Part shown: positions 8,624 to 17,845 of the stretch, in pieces
Layout of the letters: each line of letters starts with the position of its first letter
Position numbering within the stretch: position 1 is the stretch's first letter
Assembly (NCBI GenBank): GCA_905182015.1
Contig: CAJIZT010000001.1
Coordinates: 1 to 64,000, forward strand
Source: an alpha proteobacterium MED-G09
GTDB lineage: Bacteria > Pseudomonadota > Alphaproteobacteria > MED-G09
Direction: 5' to 3'
DNA: 64,000 nucleotides
The notes under the pieces: model-generated
The model's input: only the letters and a program-made list of their open reading frames with translations
What the model was told of the DNA's origin: nothing
Databases searched by the model: none
Made by a program: the position numbers and the translations under genes

Positions 8624-9681
8624 TGAAGCAACTTCAGGAGGTTGAAATAAAAGGAGCTCACAATATTTCATACACTTTTAATGAAGTGCCTGATGCAGGA
8701 AGAATGCTAAAGGTTGCGGATGGAGTATATTGGTTGAGAATGCCTCTTCCTTTTGCCCTTGACCATATTAATTTATGGGTTTTAGAGGACGGTGACGGCT
8801 GGGCAGTAGTCGATACTGGCATTGCATCTGCTGAAATAAAGTCAAATTGGAGGAAATGTTTTAGTGGCGATATGGATTCTAAAAAAGTAAAAAAAGTTAT
8901 TGTTACTCATTTGCACCCCGATCATGTTGGTTTAGCAGGCTGGATTACAAGAAAATTTTCAGCTCCACTTTATATGTCGAGATCGGAGTATTTGATGTGC
9001 AGGGTTTTAGTGGCTGATACAGGAAGAGAGGCGCCTCAGGAAGGAAAAGATTTGTATAAAGGTGCTGGTTTTAATGAGGATCAGCTAGACGCCTATGCCG
9101 AGCGATTTGGTGGTTTTGGAAGAGCTGTATCAAAACTACCTGATAATTATAGGCGCATTCGTGATAAGGAAAAAATAACTATAGGTAAATACGATTGGGA
9201 AGTTGTAGTCGGTAGCGGCCATTGCCCAGAACATGCTTGCCTGTATAGTAATGAGCTAAATATTCTTATATCAGGAGATCAGGTGCTACCTAAGATATCT
9301 TCGAATGTAAGCGTATTCCCTACCGAACCCTTATCGAATCCTCTCGAGGACTGGATAGAGAGTTGCCATTATATAAAAAAAAGGGTTCCTAACAATGTGT
9401 TGGTTCTTCCCGCACACAACGAACCTTTCCGGGGTCTTCACGAACGCTTGGATAGCTTAATCGAGGGGCATGAAAGAAGCCTGGAGCGTCTTCTTGATTT
9501 GTGTAAAGAACCTAAGAGGGCTATAGATGTTTTTTCTGTTTTATTTAAAAGAACAATTTCTGACAATGTTCTTTTAATGGCTACTGGTGAAAGTATTGCT
9601 CATTTAAACTGTCTCCTAATGCGTAAATTAATTGTTTCAGAAAAAGACTCAAGTGGAGTTATAACCTATATAAAAGTATAA
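8623..9681 (+). CDS. Metallo-beta-lactamase-fold hydrolase
   Basis: This 352-residue MBL-fold protein has the zinc motif THLHPDHVG (95-103). Later ligands are suggested by the His of GSGHCPEHACLY, the Asp of SGDQVLP and the His of LPAHNEPF. The fold covers thioesterases, glyoxalase II-like and lactonase enzymes, so its substrate cannot be named. It is translationally coupled to the DmdC-like dehydrogenase upstream (one-base overlap), which suggests a hydrolase acting on an acyl thioester or related intermediate, but this is inference. About 100 residues beyond the MBL core form a helical C-terminal domain (HERLDSLIEGHERSLERLL) typical of the long MBL group. An 18-base gap precedes xseB. Confidence 0.85.
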   Translation: MKQLQEVEIKGAHNISYTFNEVPDAGRMLKVADGVYWLRMPLPFALDHINLWVLEDGDGWAVVDTGIASAEIKSNWRKCFSGDMDSKKVKKVIVTHLHPDHVGLAGWITRKFSAPLYMSRSEYLMCRVLVADTGREAPQEGKDLYKGAGFNEDQLDAYAERFGGFGRAVSKLPDNYRRIRDKEKITIGKYDWEVVVGSGHCPEHACLYSNELNILISGDQVLPKISSNVSVFPTEPLSNPLEDWIESCHYIKKRVPNNVLVLPAHNEPFRGLHERLDSLIEGHERSLERLLDLCKEPKRAIDVFSVLFKRTISDNVLLMATGESIAHLNCLLMRKLIVSEKDSSGVITYIKV

Positions 9682-9699
9682 AAATGGTGATGAATTAAA

Positions 9700-9954
9700 A
9701 TGAATAAAAAAGTTGAAATTACAAATGATATAAAAAAGTTATCCTTTGAAGAGGCTCTTTCTGAGTTAGAACAAATCGTAGAACGTCTTGAGAGAGGGGA
9801 TATTGAACTAGAGGATTCAATATCAATTTATGAAAGGGGTGTGGTTTTAAAAACACACTGTGAATCTAAACTAAAAACAGCAAAAATGAAGGTTGATAAA
9901 ATTATAACTCAGCCTGATGGTGATTTTAGTACAGAGCCCTTAGATGATATTTAA
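9700..9954 (+). CDS. xseB: Exodeoxyribonuclease VII small subunit
   Basis: This 84-residue helical protein is the small subunit of exonuclease VII, which degrades single-stranded DNA with the XseA large subunit (not in this window). The family motif [20 protein letters not shown] (residues 14-33) and the following [13 protein letters not shown] are clear. It lies 5 bases before ispA in the xseB-ispA-dxs order found in many proteobacteria. The N-terminal 10 or so residues ([10 protein letters not shown]) are poorly conserved in this family. Confidence 0.95.
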   Translation: MNKKVEITNDIKKLSFEEALSELEQIVERLERGDIELEDSISIYERGVVLKTHCESKLKTAKMKVDKIITQPDGDFSTEPLDDI

Positions 9955-9959
9955 ATCTA

Positions 9960-10853
9960 ATGAATGAAATTTTTAAAAAATCTCTAGAATTAACAGCTGA
10001 AAAAATCGAAAAGAGTTTAGAGGAAATACTACCTTCATCAACAGATGGAGATAAGGTTTTAAATGATGCGATGAGATATTCAGCTCTCGGAGGGGGAAAG
10101 AGATTGCGACCCTACCTAGCAATTGAGTGTGCTTCTTTTTTTAATACTGACAGTGAAGATTTAATTAAAATTTCCTCGGCCATTGAATTACTTCATGTGT
10201 ATTCTTTAGTGCATGATGATTTACCCGCTATTGATAATGATGATTTAAGAAGGGGAAAGGAATCAAATCATAAGTACTTTGACGAAGCAACAGCTATATT
10301 AGCTGGAGATGGACTTCAGTCATTGGCTTTTGAGGTTCTTTCAGGATCCTTTAATAGTATTAAGCCTATTAGCCAGGTTAACCTAATAAACCTCTTTTCT
10401 AGTATGGTAGGCTGGCAAGGCATGGTAGGAGGACAAGCTATTGATATAAGGTCTAGTCAAGGCATAGGACTGAGCTTGGATGAATTACTAAAGATGTATA
10501 AAATGAAAACAGCAAACTTAATTAGCTTCTCATGCCAGGTGGGTGCAATTATATCTAATGCAGATCATTCAAAAAAAAAAGCTTTAAAAAGTTTTGGTGA
10601 TAATCTTGGTATGGCCTTCCAAATTACCGACGATATTCTAGATGTAGTTGGTGATTCTGAGGTAATAGGTAAAGAATCAGGAAGCGATATTAAGAATAAA
10701 AAAATTACTTTTTTAGATCACTATGGTTTGAAAGGTTCTAGATTAGAGGTTAATAAATATTGCGATTATTCGATTTCTTCTCTAAGTGTATTTGATGAAA
10801 TACCATCAAATTTAATTGATGTGGTTAATTTTATTAAGGAAAGGGAATATTAA
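9960..10853 (+). CDS. ispA: Farnesyl diphosphate synthase (geranyltranstransferase)
   Basis: This 297-residue all-helical prenyltransferase condenses IPP with DMAPP and GPP to give farnesyl diphosphate. The first aspartate-rich motif is DDLPAIDNDD (86-95) and the second is within QITDDILDV (221-229), both needed for magnesium-diphosphate binding. GGGKRLRPYL (44-53) is the IPP-binding region. It sits between xseB (5-base gap) and dxs (27-base gap), supplying precursors for quinones and undecaprenyl phosphate. A run of ten A bases at 10571-10580 lies in the coding sequence and could provoke slippage, but the frame is intact. Confidence 0.94.
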   Translation: MNEIFKKSLELTAEKIEKSLEEILPSSTDGDKVLNDAMRYSALGGGKRLRPYLAIECASFFNTDSEDLIKISSAIELLHVYSLVHDDLPAIDNDDLRRGKESNHKYFDEATAILAGDGLQSLAFEVLSGSFNSIKPISQVNLINLFSSMVGWQGMVGGQAIDIRSSQGIGLSLDELLKMYKMKTANLISFSCQVGAIISNADHSKKKALKSFGDNLGMAFQITDDILDVVGDSEVIGKESGSDIKNKKITFLDHYGLKGSRLEVNKYCDYSISSLSVFDEIPSNLIDVVNFIKEREY

Positions 10854-10880
10854 TTTCAATATTCAATAAAAATTAGAAAA

Positions 10881-12803
10881 ATGAATATAAAAGATACACC
10901 ATTATTAGATAAGGTTAATTCCCCTAAGGATTTAAAATTTTTTTCGGATGAGGAATTAAAATCTCTTGCTGATGAGCTTAGGCAGGAAACTATTGAATCA
11001 GTCTCTAAGACGGGAGGGCATCTCGGTGCTGGATTAGGTGTTGTGGAGCTAACTGTTGCATTGCACAGTGTTTTTGATACGCCCAAAGATAAAGTTATAT
11101 GGGATGTTGGCCATCAAAGTTATCCGCATAAAATTTTAACAGGTCGGCGTAAATCTATGCGTACCCTAAGGCAAAAAAATGGCTTATCAGGATTCGCTAA
11201 ACGAGATGAAAGCGAGTTCGATGCTTTTGGCGCCGGTCACAGCTCAACATCAGTTTCGTCAGGCCTAGGGATGTCAATCGCCAGGGATCTAAAGAATGAA
11301 GATAATAATATTATATGTATTCTAGGTGACGGCGCAATGAGTGCCGGGCAAGCTTACGAGGCCATGAATAATGCAGGAGCTTTGAAGTCTCGACTTATTG
11401 TCGTTTTGAATGATAACGATATGTCGATTGCTCCTCCCACAGGTGCAATGAGCGCTTATTTAGCAAAATTAATATCGAGTGAAAAATATTTAGGACTTAG
11501 GAATATTGCTAAAAATATAATTGAAAAATTACCTAAATCATTAGAAAAGAGTGCAAAAAAAGCTGACGAACTAACGAGAACAATGTCTGGTGATGGGACT
11601 TTTTTTGAGGCCATGGGATTTTATTATATTGGTCCAATTGACGGCCATAACTTAGACCATTTATTGCCCGTTATGAGAAATGTAAAGGATTTAGATCATG
11701 GGCCTATCTTAGTTCACGTTGTTACTCAAAAAGGAAAGGGATATCTTCCCGCTGAAGAATCTAATGAAAAGTATCATGGTGTTTCAAAGTTTAATATAGC
11801 AACTGGAAAGCAACAAAAATCATCAAATATTGCTAAATCCTATACTAGTATTTTTTCAGAAGCCTTAATTAAAGAAGCTGAAATTGATAAAAGTATAGTA
11901 GGTATTTCCGCTGCCATGCCTTCTGGGACAGGGTTGGATAAGTTTCAGGAAAAATTTCCAAAAAGATTTTTTGATGTAGGGATTGCAGAGCAACATGCTG
12001 TAACTTTTGCTGCAGGCTTATCCACCGAGGGATTAAAGCCCTTTGTTGCAATTTATTCAACTTTTCTTCAAAGGGCTTATGATCAAATAATTCATGATGT
12101 AGCTATTCAAAACTTACCTGTAAAATTTGCAATTGATAGAGCTGGTTTAGTTGGCGCAGACGGGCCAACGCATGCGGGTAGTTTTGATATATCGTTTCTC
12201 TCCACACTTCCTAATTTTGTAGTTATGGCTGCTTCTGATGAAACTGAACTAGCCAGAATGGTAAAAACTGCAGCATTATACAATGATGGGCCTATTTCAT
12301 TTAGGTATCCAAGAGGAACTGGTGAAGGAAAGAAGGTTCCTGAGATTTATAGACCTATTGAAATTGGTAAAGGAAGGATAATCTCAGAAGGCAATAAGGT
12401 TGTAATTATAAACTTAGGTACCAGATTGAAGGAAGTTAAAAAGGCAGCTGAAAAGCTAAATTCATTAGGTTTGTCAACAACAATAATAGATGCTCGTTTT
12501 GCTAAACCTCTTGATCAAAGTTTAATAATTGATGCAGCTAAGAATCATGAGCTGGTACTTACTATCGAGGAGGGTTCGTCTGGCGGGTTCGGGTCTTCTG
12601 TCATGTCCTTATTGTCTGAGAACGCTTTATTGGACAATGGATTAAAGATTAGAAGCTTAACTCTTCCCGATAAATTTATTTCCCACTCCACTCCAGAAGA
12701 AATGTATATCGCAGCTGAGTTAATAAACGAAAATATAGTAGAAAAAGTTCTTAGTGTTTTAAAAATAAAATCATCGGAGCTAAAAGTGGTTAGTCCTAAA
12801 TAA
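10881..12803 (+). CDS. dxs: 1-deoxy-D-xylulose-5-phosphate synthase
   Basis: This 640-residue thiamine-diphosphate enzyme condenses pyruvate and glyceraldehyde 3-phosphate, the first step of the MEP isoprenoid pathway. [15 protein letters not shown] (75-89) and the ThDP motif starting GDG (149-151) are in the N-terminal domain. The pyrimidine-binding domain has [16 protein letters not shown], with the catalytic Glu expected in it. Length is standard. It follows ispA by 27 bases, so DXP synthesis and FPP formation are probably co-transcribed; ispH of the same pathway lies 11 kb away. The ribosome site is weak (AATTAGAAAA). It converges on aroC with a 6-base gap. Confidence 0.97.
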   Translation: MNIKDTPLLDKVNSPKDLKFFSDEELKSLADELRQETIESVSKTGGHLGAGLGVVELTVALHSVFDTPKDKVIWDVGHQSYPHKILTGRRKSMRTLRQKNGLSGFAKRDESEFDAFGAGHSSTSVSSGLGMSIARDLKNEDNNIICILGDGAMSAGQAYEAMNNAGALKSRLIVVLNDNDMSIAPPTGAMSAYLAKLISSEKYLGLRNIAKNIIEKLPKSLEKSAKKADELTRTMSGDGTFFEAMGFYYIGPIDGHNLDHLLPVMRNVKDLDHGPILVHVVTQKGKGYLPAEESNEKYHGVSKFNIATGKQQKSSNIAKSYTSIFSEALIKEAEIDKSIVGISAAMPSGTGLDKFQEKFPKRFFDVGIAEQHAVTFAAGLSTEGLKPFVAIYSTFLQRAYDQIIHDVAIQNLPVKFAIDRAGLVGADGPTHAGSFDISFLSTLPNFVVMAASDETELARMVKTAALYNDGPISFRYPRGTGEGKKVPEIYRPIEIGKGRIISEGNKVVIINLGTRLKEVKKAAEKLNSLGLSTTIIDARFAKPLDQSLIIDAAKNHELVLTIEEGSSGGFGSSVMSLLSENALLDNGLKIRSLTLPDKFISHSTPEEMYIAAELINENIVEKVLSVLKIKSSELKVVSPK

Positions 12804-12809
12804 AATTTA

Positions 12810-13889
12810 TTAACCGTTCTGTGCCCTATTCCTTAAAAAATGGTCTGCTATAACACATGCAACCATGGCCTCGCCAACTGGTACTGCTCTCATTCCAACG
12901 CAAGGATCATGTCTACCCTTCGTTGAAATTTCAGTTTCCTTTCCGTCTTTATCAATTGTTTTCTGGTTACTTCTTATTGACGAGGTGGGTTTGATTGCAA
13001 ACCTTACAACAATATCTTGACCAGAAGATATTCCTCCTAAAATTCCTCCAGAATTATTAGATTTAAAGGATGGGCTTTTGTCATCTATAAACATTTCATC
13101 CGAATTTTCACTTCCTCTAATTGCAGCCGCTGCGAAACCATTACCGATCTCAACACCCTTCACCGCATTAATACTCATAATTGCGTTGGATATATCAGAA
13201 TCAAGCTTCCCGTAGATTGGAGCGCCAAGACCAACAGGTACATTTTTTACTCTTACCTCTATGATTGCGCCACAACTGTCTCCGTCATTTATTAATTCTT
13301 CTATATAGTTTTCCCAAATACTGACTGTGCTTGAATCTGGCGACCAAAATGGATTTTGACTTATAAAACTAGAATCCCAGTTTTCTTTATTAATCTTATG
13401 TTTTCCCAACTGAATTAATGCGCCTTCAATTTTTATATTTGGAAGAACTTTCCTTGCAATTGCTCCAGCAGCCACTCTCATTGCAGTTTCTCTTGCTGAT
13501 TGCCTACCACCACCTCGAACATCTCGTATTCCGTACTTTGATTGGTAAGTGAAATCCGCATGCCCTGGACGAAATTTATCTTTAATATCTGAATAGTCCT
13601 TGGACCTTTGATCTTGGTTTTCAATTACCAAAGAAATAGGTGTCCCGGTAGTTAATTGCTTTCCATCCTCTTCGATTACTCCTGATAATATTCTAACTTG
13701 GTCAAGCTCTTGTCTTGGACTTGTAAATTTACTCTGTCCAGGCCTTCTTCTATCCAACCAGAACTGAATATCCTCTTCTTTTAGTTCTATTCTTGGAGGA
13801 GTTCCATCAACCACACATCCAATTGATGGACCATGAGATTCACCCCAAGTTGTAAAACGAAAAAGATGACCGAATGAATTGTGAGACAT
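12810..13889 (-). CDS. aroC: Chorismate synthase
   Basis: This 359-residue enzyme converts 5-enolpyruvylshikimate 3-phosphate to chorismate using reduced FMN. The N-terminal GESHG signature (16-20) with [10 protein letters not shown], the central [13 protein letters not shown], and the C-terminal [17 protein letters not shown] (326-342) are all present. It is downstream of fabI on the same strand (12-base gap), so the two are likely co-transcribed, and it converges on dxs with 6 bases between stops. Length and motifs are those of the bifunctional-independent bacterial enzyme, which needs an external flavin reductase. Confidence 0.97.
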   Translation of the reverse strand: MSHNSFGHLFRFTTWGESHGPSIGCVVDGTPPRIELKEEDIQFWLDRRRPGQSKFTSPRQELDQVRILSGVIEEDGKQLTTGTPISLVIENQDQRSKDYSDIKDKFRPGHADFTYQSKYGIRDVRGGGRQSARETAMRVAAGAIARKVLPNIKIEGALIQLGKHKINKENWDSSFISQNPFWSPDSSTVSIWENYIEELINDGDSCGAIIEVRVKNVPVGLGAPIYGKLDSDISNAIMSINAVKGVEIGNGFAAAAIRGSENSDEMFIDDKSPSFKSNNSGGILGGISSGQDIVVRFAIKPTSSIRSNQKTIDKDGKETEISTKGRHDPCVGMRAVPVGEAMVACVIADHFLRNRAQNG

Positions 13890-13901
13890 TTATTCTATAC
13901 C

Positions 13902-14714
13902 TTATACAGTTGAGATATCAGGAGCATCTTCTGATTTCATCCCTATTATATTATAACCTGAATCAACGTGATGAATCTCGCCAGTAACCCCTGACGAAAG
14001 GTCAGAAAGAAGGTACATAGCTGAATTACCAACCTCATCAATTGATACAGTTCTTTTTAGTGGTGAGTTATATTCATTCCATTTTAAGATATACCTAAAG
14101 TCCCCAATACCTGAAGCAGCTAGGGTCTTAATTGGGCCTGCAGATATTGCATTGACCCTTATATTTTGAGATCCTAAGTCTTTTGCTAGATACTTTACGC
14201 TTGTTTCTAATCCGGCCTTAGCAATACCCATAACGTTATAGTGAGGCATAACTTTTTCTGCACCATAATAAGTTAGGGTTAACAGCGAACCACCATCTTT
14301 CATTAATTTCTCAGCCCTTTGAGCTACGGCCGTAAAAGAATAACAAGATATATTTAATGTATTAATAAAGTTTTGTTCAGTTGTATCAATATATCTCCCA
14401 TCTAATTCATTTTTATCGGAAAATCCGATGGCATGAACGACAAAATCAATCTTACCCCATAACTTCTCTAGCTTTGCAAATGTTTCATCGATACTTTCTG
14501 GGTTTGAAACATCGCACTCAAAAACATTTGGAGAATTCAATTTATCGGCCAAGGGTACTATCCTTTTCTTAATAGCATCCCCTTGGTAAGTAAACGCTAA
14601 TTCCGCACCATTGTTTGAACATGCTTTTGCTATGCCCCAGGCTATAGACCTATTGTTAGCAACTCCCATGATTAAACCACGTTTTCCTGATAAAATATCT
14701 GTTTTAATTTCCAT
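13902..14714 (-). CDS. fabI: Enoyl-[acyl-carrier-protein] reductase FabI
   Basis: This 270-residue short-chain-dehydrogenase-fold enzyme reduces trans-2-enoyl-ACP in the last step of fatty-acid elongation. The divergent nucleotide-binding motif GVANNRSIAWGIAK (17-30) and the Tyr-x6-Lys pair (Tyr159, Lys166) within MPHYNVMGIAKAGLE are FabI hallmarks. It is the target of triclosan-type inhibitors in other bacteria. AGAAGAGA before the ATG at 14714 is a reasonable ribosome site. It is divergent from pdxH across a 131-base AT-rich gap that should hold both promoters. Confidence 0.96.
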   Translation of the reverse strand: MEIKTDILSGKRGLIMGVANNRSIAWGIAKACSNNGAELAFTYQGDAIKKRIVPLADKLNSPNVFECDVSNPESIDETFAKLEKLWGKIDFVVHAIGFSDKNELDGRYIDTTEQNFINTLNISCYSFTAVAQRAEKLMKDGGSLLTLTYYGAEKVMPHYNVMGIAKAGLETSVKYLAKDLGSQNIRVNAISAGPIKTLAASGIGDFRYILKWNEYNSPLKRTVSIDEVGNSAMYLLSDLSSGVTGEIHHVDSGYNIIGMKSEDAPDISTV

Positions 14715-14845
14715 TTTTCTCTTCTTTTGACTATATTTATTTTAATATTATTAGAGATTTTTTATAAAAAATCAAATTTAAGCAATACAGCCTAAAAATA
14801 GAATTGTATAATCAAAACTTGTTATTTACATAAGGAAATATCCTA

Positions 14846-15448
14846 ATGAAAATTGGATTACCCAGGTTAACAGAAGAAGATCCGTTTATTTTATTTGATA
14901 AGTGGTTTGCGTTAGCTTCAAAACGTGAGTTTTCTGATCCAAATGCTATTTCATTATCAACCACTGACTCAAGCGGATTTCCTAATGTTAGAATAGTCCT
15001 TATGAAGAAGTTTAATCACGATGGTCTGATTTTTTTTTCAAACTCCACAAGTGCAAAGGGCAGAGAAATTGAATCAAACTCAAAAATTGCAGCCTGCTTC
15101 TATTGGAAATCATTAGGGAGACAAGTAAGACTTAGGGGAGGTGTTAAAAAAATACCTAAAGCTGAATCAGATAGGTATTTTTCTACTAGAGATAGAAAAT
15201 CGCAAATAGGTGCTTGGGCCTCATTACAGTCCAAGAAATTACAAAAAAGAGAAGATTTAGAAAAAAGATATAATGAAATATCTTTAAATTATAAGAATAA
15301 AGAAATACCCAGACCGCCTCACTGGGGAGGGTATATAATTAAACCTAAATCAATTGAATTCTGGGATAATAGGCCCTACCGATTACATGAAAGGTTGGTT
15401 TTTGAACTAAAAAAAGGAAAATGGACTTCTTTTAATTTGTTTCCTTAA
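14846..15448 (+). CDS. pdxH: Pyridoxamine 5'-phosphate oxidase
   Basis: This 200-residue FMN enzyme oxidises pyridoxine or pyridoxamine 5'-phosphate to pyridoxal 5'-phosphate. FMN-contact segments FPNVRIVLMKKF and FYWKSLGRQVRLRGGV, and the C-terminal RPPHWGGYII with EFWDNRPYRLHER, are characteristic. A TATAAT at 14807-14812 upstream is a likely -10 element. The stop overlaps the stop of the convergent MBL-fold gene (TAA at 15446-15448 against its complement at 15445-15447). Several PLP enzymes are encoded nearby (thrC, gcvPA/gcvPB), but no operon link is implied. Confidence 0.94.
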   Translation: MKIGLPRLTEEDPFILFDKWFALASKREFSDPNAISLSTTDSSGFPNVRIVLMKKFNHDGLIFFSNSTSAKGREIESNSKIAACFYWKSLGRQVRLRGGVKKIPKAESDRYFSTRDRKSQIGAWASLQSKKLQKREDLEKRYNEISLNYKNKEIPRPPHWGGYIIKPKSIEFWDNRPYRLHERLVFELKKGKWTSFNLFP

Positions 15449-16335
15449 TTGATTTCATAAAAACCATCTAAATTTAACTGGTCAGTCTTTATTTGCCTCT
15501 TATTTATCATTCTCGTTAAATGAGCTAGCGTTGACATTGATGCTGCAGGGTAAAGCCTTTTATCAACATCAACGTAAATTACCTTAACAATATCAATAAT
15601 TTTATTATTTCCTGATTTAATAGTTTTTATTATCTGATCCTCTCTTGATGAGCGGTGGTTAATATATTTTTTTACTAATTCTTTAGGCTTTTCTATCATC
15701 TTTCCATGAGTTGGAAGATAGTTTTTATCGTCGCGCTTCAGTAATTTTTCTAACGATTGAATGTAGTCTTCCATATCACCGTCAGGAGGAATAATAACAG
15801 TTGTTGACCACCCCATAACATGATCACCGGAAAATAAAATTTTTTCTTCTTTTAATGAATAGCATAAATGATTTGAAGTATGACCGGGTGTATGAATAGC
15901 TTCGAGAGTCCAGTCACCACCTCTTATTAGGTCGCCGTCTTTAAGTTTAATATCGCAACTAAATTTACTGTCGTAACCTTCTTCAAACTTATTGTTTTCA
16001 CCTATATTTATAGAATTTTGATCGAAAGAATATATGAGCGCTCCAGTTCTTTCTTTGAGTGATTTTGCAAGTGGGGAGTGATCATTGTGAGTGTGGGTGA
16101 CCATAATATGTGTAATTTTTTCATTTTTTGTTGCAGTTAATATGGCCTCAAGGTGGTTATCATCTAATGGACCAGGATCAATAACCGCTAATTCTTTTGA
16201 CCCCACTATATATGTTCCGGTTCCAGTGTAGGTAAATGGACCAGGATTATTCGCTATAACTCTCCTGACCAATGGAGTTACTTGATCGCAAGCTCCGTAC
16301 TCAAAAGAAAAATCTATCGAATTAAAGTTATTCAT
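15445..16335 (-). CDS. Metallo-beta-lactamase-fold hydrolase (LACTB2-like)
   Basis: This 296-residue MBL-fold protein has the zinc motif THTHNDHSP (80-88), a later GHTSNHLCY and SGDHVMGWSTTVI, and a C-terminal winged-helix-like tail, the layout of the LACTB2/beta-lactamase-like protein 2 group. The human relative is a mitochondrial ribonuclease; bacterial members are mostly uncharacterised, so the substrate is not known. It starts one base after the tldD stop on the same strand and is therefore almost certainly in the tldD operon. Its end overlaps pdxH in a shared stop-codon region. Confidence 0.85.
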   Translation of the reverse strand: MNNFNSIDFSFEYGACDQVTPLVRRVIANNPGPFTYTGTGTYIVGSKELAVIDPGPLDDNHLEAILTATKNEKITHIMVTHTHNDHSPLAKSLKERTGALIYSFDQNSINIGENNKFEEGYDSKFSCDIKLKDGDLIRGGDWTLEAIHTPGHTSNHLCYSLKEEKILFSGDHVMGWSTTVIIPPDGDMEDYIQSLEKLLKRDDKNYLPTHGKMIEKPKELVKKYINHRSSREDQIIKTIKSGNNKIIDIVKVIYVDVDKRLYPAASMSTLAHLTRMINKRQIKTDQLNLDGFYEIN

Positions 16336-16336
16336 T

Positions 16337-17761
16337 TCAAGAAGTACCTCCTACTGTTATTCCGTCTATTCTTAGTGTTGGCTGACCAACGCCAACAGGA
16401 ACACTTTGACCTGCTTTACCGCAAGTGCCGATCCCATCATCTAGAGCGGAATCATTGCCTACCATTCTTATTTTTTTTAGAGCCTTTGGTCCATCCCCTA
16501 TTAAGGTCGCACCCTTGATTGGTGAGCAAATCTTTCCATCCTCTATTTCATACCCCTCGGTACAGCTGAAAACAAATTTTCCAGATGTAATGTCAACTTG
16601 TCCGCCACCAAAATTGACCATATACAGACCCTTCTTTACTGATTTTAAAATTTCACCAGGTTCATAGTTTCCATTAGTCATGTATGTGTTTGTCATTCTG
16701 GGCATTGGCTGATGCATGAAGCTTTCCCTTCTTCCGTTACCTGTGGGTCTGTCATTCATTAATCGAGCATTCATATTATCTTGGAGATAACCCTTTAAAA
16801 TTCCATTTTCAATTAAAACAGTTTCTTCAGTAGGAGTTCCTTCATCATCAATATTTAGCGAACCTCTTCTGTTAGGTATTTTTCCATTATCAATTACCGA
16901 TACTTGTTCATCAGCAACTTTTTGACCAATCATATTTGAAAATGCTGATGTTCCTTTCCTATTAAAATCTCCCTCTAAACCATGTCCAACCGCCTCATGC
17001 AAAAGAACTCCTGGCCACCCTGAAGCTAAAACTACAGTCATTTCTCCAGCAGGTGTGTCAATTGAGTCAAGGTTTGTTAAGGCTTGGGTAAGTGCCTTTT
17101 TTGCAGCAATTTCATAAAAATCTTTTGAGATTAATCTTGTATAATCCCACCTTCCACCAGTACCGTAAGATCCTGACTCTTGTCTTTTCCCATTATTAAC
17201 GATGACCGAAATATTTAATCTAACTAAAGGCCTTTCATCAGCAATTATTTCACCCTCTTTATTAAAAATGATTATCGACTGATAGTTACCGGCCAAGCTC
17301 ACACTAACTTGCTGGACTCTATTATCGTAAGCTCTCAAAAATTCATCGATATTTTCAACTAATTTAATTTTTTGGTCAAAAGTTATCGATTCTAGTGGAT
17401 TATTTCTAAGATAAAGATCTTCGTAAGTATTTCCCCTGTCTTGTGGCAGTAAAATTTTTTTATCAGAAATAAATACCTCATTGCCGCCTCTTGCAGCTTG
17501 AATGGCATCCAAAGAAGATTTAATTGATTTTTTATTTAACATTGTAGAGTTTGCATAACCAGTGACCTCTCCTGAAACCAACCTGGCTCCATAGCCACTA
17601 TTTATATCAAAATTTGCATTTTTTAATCTACCATCATCAAAAAGAAATGATTCGCTTGGAGTATTTTCAAAAAAAAGCTCCCCTTCATCTGAGCCATGCA
17701 GGGCTTCTTGAACCATATGGGAAACTTGGTCTTTCTCAATATCGTCAAATATATTATCCAT
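16337..17761 (-). CDS. tldD: Metalloprotease TldD
   Basis: This 474-residue protein is the TldD half of the TldD/TldE (PmbA) protease, which in E. coli processes microcin B17 and the CcdA antitoxin and whose usual role is cutting unstructured peptides. The zinc motif HEAVGH (255-260) followed by GLEGD is the TldD active site, and a conserved cysteine region (GTCGKAGQSVPVG) is near the C-terminus. The pmbA/tldE partner is not in this window. It precedes the MBL hydrolase by one base. It diverges from thrC across an 84-base gap. Confidence 0.96.
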   Translation of the reverse strand: MDNIFDDIEKDQVSHMVQEALHGSDEGELFFENTPSESFLFDDGRLKNANFDINSGYGARLVSGEVTGYANSTMLNKKSIKSSLDAIQAARGGNEVFISDKKILLPQDRGNTYEDLYLRNNPLESITFDQKIKLVENIDEFLRAYDNRVQQVSVSLAGNYQSIIIFNKEGEIIADERPLVRLNISVIVNNGKRQESGSYGTGGRWDYTRLISKDFYEIAAKKALTQALTNLDSIDTPAGEMTVVLASGWPGVLLHEAVGHGLEGDFNRKGTSAFSNMIGQKVADEQVSVIDNGKIPNRRGSLNIDDEGTPTEETVLIENGILKGYLQDNMNARLMNDRPTGNGRRESFMHQPMPRMTNTYMTNGNYEPGEILKSVKKGLYMVNFGGGQVDITSGKFVFSCTEGYEIEDGKICSPIKGATLIGDGPKALKKIRMVGNDSALDDGIGTCGKAGQSVPVGVGQPTLRIDGITVGGTS

Positions 17762-17831
17762 AAATAATCTTCCTTAAAATTTTTAGTTGAATATTTTTCA
17801 TAATAAAATATTCCATTTACTATGGATACGA

Positions 17832-17837
17832 TATAAT
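17832..17837 (+). promoter_or_regulatory. -10 element of thrC, possibly leaderless
   Basis: A perfect TATAAT lies only 8 bases before the thrC ATG at 17846. If it is the -10 element, transcription should begin at about the start codon, giving a leaderless or nearly leaderless mRNA. There is no Shine-Dalgarno sequence between it and the ATG, which fits. No good -35 is visible at 17 bases, which lowers the certainty. Confidence 0.45.
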
Positions 17838-17845
17838 TACTAACT

